DNA of 64,000 nucleotides from Paenibacillus ginsengarvi. Its GTDB lineage: Bacteria; Bacillota; Bacilli; Paenibacillales; NBRC-103111. Each line of letters begins with the position of its first letter. Positions within the stretch are counted from its first letter, which is position 1. This document shows positions 61,062 to 64,000 of the stretch, in pieces. A program made the translations under genes and the position numbers. A model generated the notes under the pieces. It was not told where the DNA came from. It did no database searches and saw only the letters and a program-made list of their open reading frames with translations. The DNA lies in the NCBI RefSeq assembly GCF_003626695.1, contig NZ_RBAH01000001.1, forward strand, positions 496,001 through 560,000, given 5' to 3'.

Positions 61062-62306
61062 CTAGTTCGCTTTCGGCACAATGGAGAACACGAGCGCCAT
61101 GTTGTCCGGCGAGCTTGCCTCCACCGTGTAGTTTCCGATCGTGGCGAACTGCTCCTCGAACGGTTTCGTTTTCTCCGCCTTGCCGTACATCGCTTCGAAC
61201 CAGGCATCGAATTTCGCCGCCTCGTAGCCGAAAATATGATTCACGAACAGCTTGATCGGCTCCCGGTTGCGGGCAAGCGCGCCATCCTCCACCCGCAGCG
61301 TAATGCCGTATGTATTGTATTTCGGCTCCAGCCACAAAGACGCTTCGTTATGGGCTTCGCTTGTCCCGTTAGTGAGCGAAAGCGCCTTAGCTTTCGTATC
61401 CGCATCCTTAAACAGCCGCAGCGTCGTCTCGGTCAAATCGTAGTTCGTCCCGCGCAGCTTACCGGCATTCTCCATAACCGTATACGCCGTCTTCATCAGC
61501 TCGTTCGGGAACAGTAGCCGCTTATAACCCCCGTCCTTCGTGGGCACAACGACCGCATACTGGCCGGCTGCGGATGCCGCGGTCGCGATTCGTTTGTTTT
61601 TGTCGGTCAGCCGTTCCGCAATCGTGAGCGACTCCGCCCGCGTCACCGCTACGCCGATGCCGAAGTAACCGTTCGGATATCCTTCCATAATGCCCTTCGC
61701 GAACGATTCTGCGACAAACTTCATCTGCCGGTCGCTGGCGCTGCGCAAATCGCCGATCGATGACGCCAGCTTGCGGCTGTAGTCCGCGTCCTCCAAATAT
61801 TCCGTTTCCTTCAGCGTGTAATACAGCAGCTCGGCCACCTGCTCGCGGTTCAGCTTCTGCTTGAAGTCCGGTATTTCGCTCGGCTCGATCAGATGCAGGT
61901 CGGCCGCCAAGTCGATATAAGGCTTTGCCCAATAACCGATCGTGCTCGGCGCGAACGAAAATCCCCGGTAATCTTGCCGTAATAGGTTCTGGTTCGAAAG
62001 GCTCAGACTGTTCAAAAAAGAAGACTTCCAGCTGCGCTCGCCGTTCGGGTGCTTCTCGGTGAAGCTCAGCAGCAAAATTTTCAAAAATTGATCGGCCGAT
62101 ACCGGTTCGTCCGGCCGGAACGTGCCGTCCGGGTAGCCGTCCAGAATGCCTTGATCAACGAGCCGGTTGATCGTGGGTTCCGCCCAATGCCCTTTCGTAT
62201 CGGAAAATCGACCCGATTCGACGGCCGCCTCCGCAGCGGCCCGCTGAATGGGCTGCAAGCCTAAAGCAATAACAAGAGCAAGTACGATAGCTGTAACGCG
62301 ATTCAT
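61062..62306 (-). CDS. Exported S-layer homology (SLH) domain protein
   Basis: The 414-aa protein has a signal peptide (AIVLALVIALGLQPIQRAAAEA) and three SLH repeats in the N-terminal half: FSDTKGHWAEPTINRLVDQGILDGYPDGTFRPDEPVSADQFLKIL (about 32-77), GYWAKPYIDLAADLHLI...REQVAELLYYTL (about 115-160), and FVAESFAKGIMEGYPNGYFGIGVAVTRAESLTIAERL (about 190-230). The C-terminal about 170 residues have no recognised family. SLH domains bind pyruvylated secondary wall polymer; the tagA gene at the left may belong to that pathway (inference). Confidence 0.88.
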   Translation of the reverse strand: MNRVTAIVLALVIALGLQPIQRAAAEAAVESGRFSDTKGHWAEPTINRLVDQGILDGYPDGTFRPDEPVSADQFLKILLLSFTEKHPNGERSWKSSFLNSLSLSNQNLLRQDYRGFSFAPSTIGYWAKPYIDLAADLHLIEPSEIPDFKQKLNREQVAELLYYTLKETEYLEDADYSRKLASSIGDLRSASDRQMKFVAESFAKGIMEGYPNGYFGIGVAVTRAESLTIAERLTDKNKRIATAASAAGQYAVVVPTKDGGYKRLLFPNELMKTAYTVMENAGKLRGTNYDLTETTLRLFKDADTKAKALSLTNGTSEAHNEASLWLEPKYNTYGITLRVEDGALARNREPIKLFVNHIFGYEAAKFDAWFEAMYGKAEKTKPFEEQFATIGNYTVEASSPDNMALVFSIVPKAN

Positions 62307-62513
62307 AGTTGAATGACCCCTCCGGTAGATGTCCTGCCCTGCATAATCAAATCAACTAGAATCATATCGGGAATGCGAAGGAGTTGAAAACAGGCGAACG
62401 GCCTAATATGGAAGGGTGAGAAGAACGAAGCCGGCCGCTTCGGCTATGCAACCAAATCCTCACCGATTTCCAATATTTTCTTCGACTTTTTTCGACTTTC
62501 GCCCCTTCGAAAA

Positions 62514-62545
62514 CGAAAAAAGCCCGCGACAATCGCGGACCTTTC
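62514..62545 (-). terminator. Terminator of phoH
   Basis: Minus strand: GGTCCGCGA-TTG-TCGCGGGC followed by six Ts, about 24 bp after the phoH stop. Confidence 0.85.
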
Positions 62546-62568
62546 TCCGTTTCTTCTCCTGTGTCGGG

Positions 62569-63900
62569 CTATAGCAAATCGGCGGCCAATTGGGCCAAAT
62601 GCGACCGTTCGCCGCGTTCCAGATTAATATGCCCGGCGATGCTCTGGTCCTTAAACCGCTCAACCACATACGTAAGCCCGTTGCTATAGGCATCCAGGTA
62701 AGGATGGTCGATCTGCTCGGGGTCGCCCATAAGCACGATTTTGCTTCCTTCCCCTACGCGCGAGACGATCGTTTTCACCTCGTGTTTGGACAGGTTCTGC
62801 GCCTCGTCGATAATGATGAACTGCCCTGGAATCGAACGGCCGCGAATGTAGGTAAGCGCCTCGACCTGAATGCTGCCCATGCCGGCGAGTATTTTCTCGA
62901 TATCGCCCGCTTTTTTCGTATCGAACAGAAACTCCAGATTGTCGTAGATCGGCTGCATCCATGGCCGCAGCTTCTCGTCTTTCTCGCCGGGCAAATAGCC
63001 GATGTCTTTGCCCATCGGCACAACCGGCCGGGCGATCAGCAGCTTTTTATATTTGCGCTCGTCTTCAATCTTCATCAGCCCGGCGGCCAGAGCGAGCAGC
63101 GTCTTGCCCGTTCCCGCCTTGCCGGTTAACGTGACGAGCGGAATGTCGTCGTTCAGCAGCAGCTCAAGCGCCATTCGCTGCTGCACGTTGCGTGCCCCAA
63201 TGCCCCAGATCGGCTCGTTGCTCAGAAACAGCGGGTCCAGCCGTTTCGCTTCCGCATTCACCTTCAGCAGCGCTGATTTGGAAGTGCCCAGCTCGTCGCG
63301 CAGGATGACGAACTCGTGCGGATGGAGTTTGTAGCCGATATTCAAATCGGCGGCGGGCAAATATCTCGTATTGTAAAAGTTATCGATAATGCCGGGATGT
63401 ACGCGCAAGGTCAAATTACCGGGATACAGGTCGGTCGAAGAGACGACCCGGTCGGTCAAATAATCCTCGGCCGTAATGCCCAGCACATCCGCCTTAATCC
63501 GCACAAGCGTATCTTTGCTGACGAGGATGACCGGTCTCGGCTGCTCCTGGCTCTGCTCCTCCAGATGGTAGTTGAGCGCGACCGCAAGAATGCGGTTATC
63601 GTTCGTTATTTCTCCAAATAGATCCTGCAATTTATGAAAGCTTCGATGATTCAGCTCCACCTTGATGCTGCCGCCTCGTTCCAGCTCGACTCCGTCGTGC
63701 AGCCTTCCTTTCTCGCGAAGACCGTCGAGCAGCCTCGATACGGTCCGGGCGTTGCGCCCGATTTCGTCGGCATTGCGCTTTTTCGAATCGATCTCCTCAA
63801 GCACCACTGCGGGAATGATCACTTCGTTGTCTTCGAATGCGAAGACGGCGTCAGGATCCTGCAACAGGACATTCGTATCCAGTACGTAAATTTTTTTCAA
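62569..63900 (-). CDS. PhoH-like ATPase with PIN domain (YlaK type)
   Basis: The 443-aa protein combines an N-terminal PIN ribonuclease-like domain (about 1-150; conserved acids in KIYVLDTNVLLQDPDAV, VVLEEID and DNRILAVAL) with a C-terminal PhoH ATPase (about 225-435; Walker A GKAGTGKT at 260-267, Walker B FIIIDEAQNLS about 360). PIN-PhoH proteins are thought to unwind and cleave RNA. The start is TTG with GGGAGGGG six bases upstream. It is a single-gene unit near the right edge; about 100 bp of leader remains with no clear promoter. Confidence 0.9.
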   Translation of the reverse strand: MKKIYVLDTNVLLQDPDAVFAFEDNEVIIPAVVLEEIDSKKRNADEIGRNARTVSRLLDGLREKGRLHDGVELERGGSIKVELNHRSFHKLQDLFGEITNDNRILAVALNYHLEEQSQEQPRPVILVSKDTLVRIKADVLGITAEDYLTDRVVSSTDLYPGNLTLRVHPGIIDNFYNTRYLPAADLNIGYKLHPHEFVILRDELGTSKSALLKVNAEAKRLDPLFLSNEPIWGIGARNVQQRMALELLLNDDIPLVTLTGKAGTGKTLLALAAGLMKIEDERKYKKLLIARPVVPMGKDIGYLPGEKDEKLRPWMQPIYDNLEFLFDTKKAGDIEKILAGMGSIQVEALTYIRGRSIPGQFIIIDEAQNLSKHEVKTIVSRVGEGSKIVLMGDPEQIDHPYLDAYSNGLTYVVERFKDQSIAGHINLERGERSHLAQLAADLL

Positions 63901-64000
63901 GAGCGTCCCCTCCCGGCTTGGCTAATGGCTGTAGCTGTACATATTCGAAAACGAAACGGACAAACTAACCATATGGCTAATTCAGGTGCTGAGAATAGGA

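Overview
The window is a chromosomal segment of an endospore-forming Gram-positive bacterium, most likely from the Paenibacillaceae (Paenibacillus, Cohnella or a close relative). The evidence is sporulation genes (spoIIGA, sigE, sigG, spoVD, spoVE, an RsfA-type regulator, a YteA-type protein, ylmC), meso-DAP wall genes, BshC of the bacillithiol pathway, a copper-amine-oxidase-like stalk domain, an S-layer-homology protein, strong purine-rich ribosome binding sites, and frequent TTG/GTG starts in moderately GC-rich DNA. The genus is an inference; no 16S gene is present.

Layout. (1) 1-685: a minus-strand pyr-operon leader with promoter, PyrR-binding loop and terminator whose genes lie beyond the left edge, then a dispersed repeat, then the dapH promoter. 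(2) 685-3398, plus strand: dapH-dapL-tagA (lysine/DAP synthesis and a wall-polymer glycosyltransferase). (3) 3454-8822, minus: an SDR oxidoreductase, a secreted peptidyl-prolyl isomerase, a SIMPL protein, a PLP aminotransferase, rluD-type synthase, lspA. (4) 9044-9793, plus: yteA-like. (5) 9790-38395, minus: a nearly complete dcw/sporulation cluster. In transcription order it runs mraZ-rsmH-ftsL-pbpB-spoVD-murE-murF-mraY-murD-spoVE-murG-murB-murA-divIB, ftsA-ftsZ, spoIIGA-sigE, sigG, ylmC, pgeF-ylmE-sepF-ylmG-ylmH, divIVA and a DUF5665 gene. (6) 38543-45505: a DUF4349 lipoprotein, two small unknown genes, an AraC regulator with a PhyH-type dioxygenase, and the bshC-ahcY operon. (7) 45740-51333: an oligopeptide ABC importer, oppA-B-C-D-F. 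(8) 51510-54193: DUF3397 gene, panE, rsfA, DUF2626 gene. (9) 54292-64000: a MidA-type methyltransferase, a secreted coiled-coil protein, an orphan solute-binding protein, an unknown gene, an AraC regulator divergent from melA, an SLH protein and phoH.

The core of the window makes peptidoglycan precursors (MurA to MurG, MraY), flips and polymerises lipid II at the septum (SpoVE, PBP2B, FtsL, DivIB), positions the ring (FtsA, FtsZ, SepF, DivIVA), and then supplies the first mother-cell sigma factor with its processing protease and the late forespore sigma factor.

No new enzymatic system was recognised. The most interesting signals are non-coding. They are a family of about 60-bp foldback repeats (three copies, one split exactly by an 87-bp structured insert); a 169-bp nested inverted repeat inside the mur operon; a nested inverted repeat that would occlude the spoVD ribosome binding site; a smaller hairpin doing the same at sigG; 39-bp hairpin repeats between spoIIGA and sigE; 10-bp-phased MraZ boxes; tandem Spo0A-like boxes at spoIIGA; and an inverted repeat pair between an AraC regulator and melA. 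No tRNA, rRNA, CRISPR array, insertion sequence or phage gene was seen.
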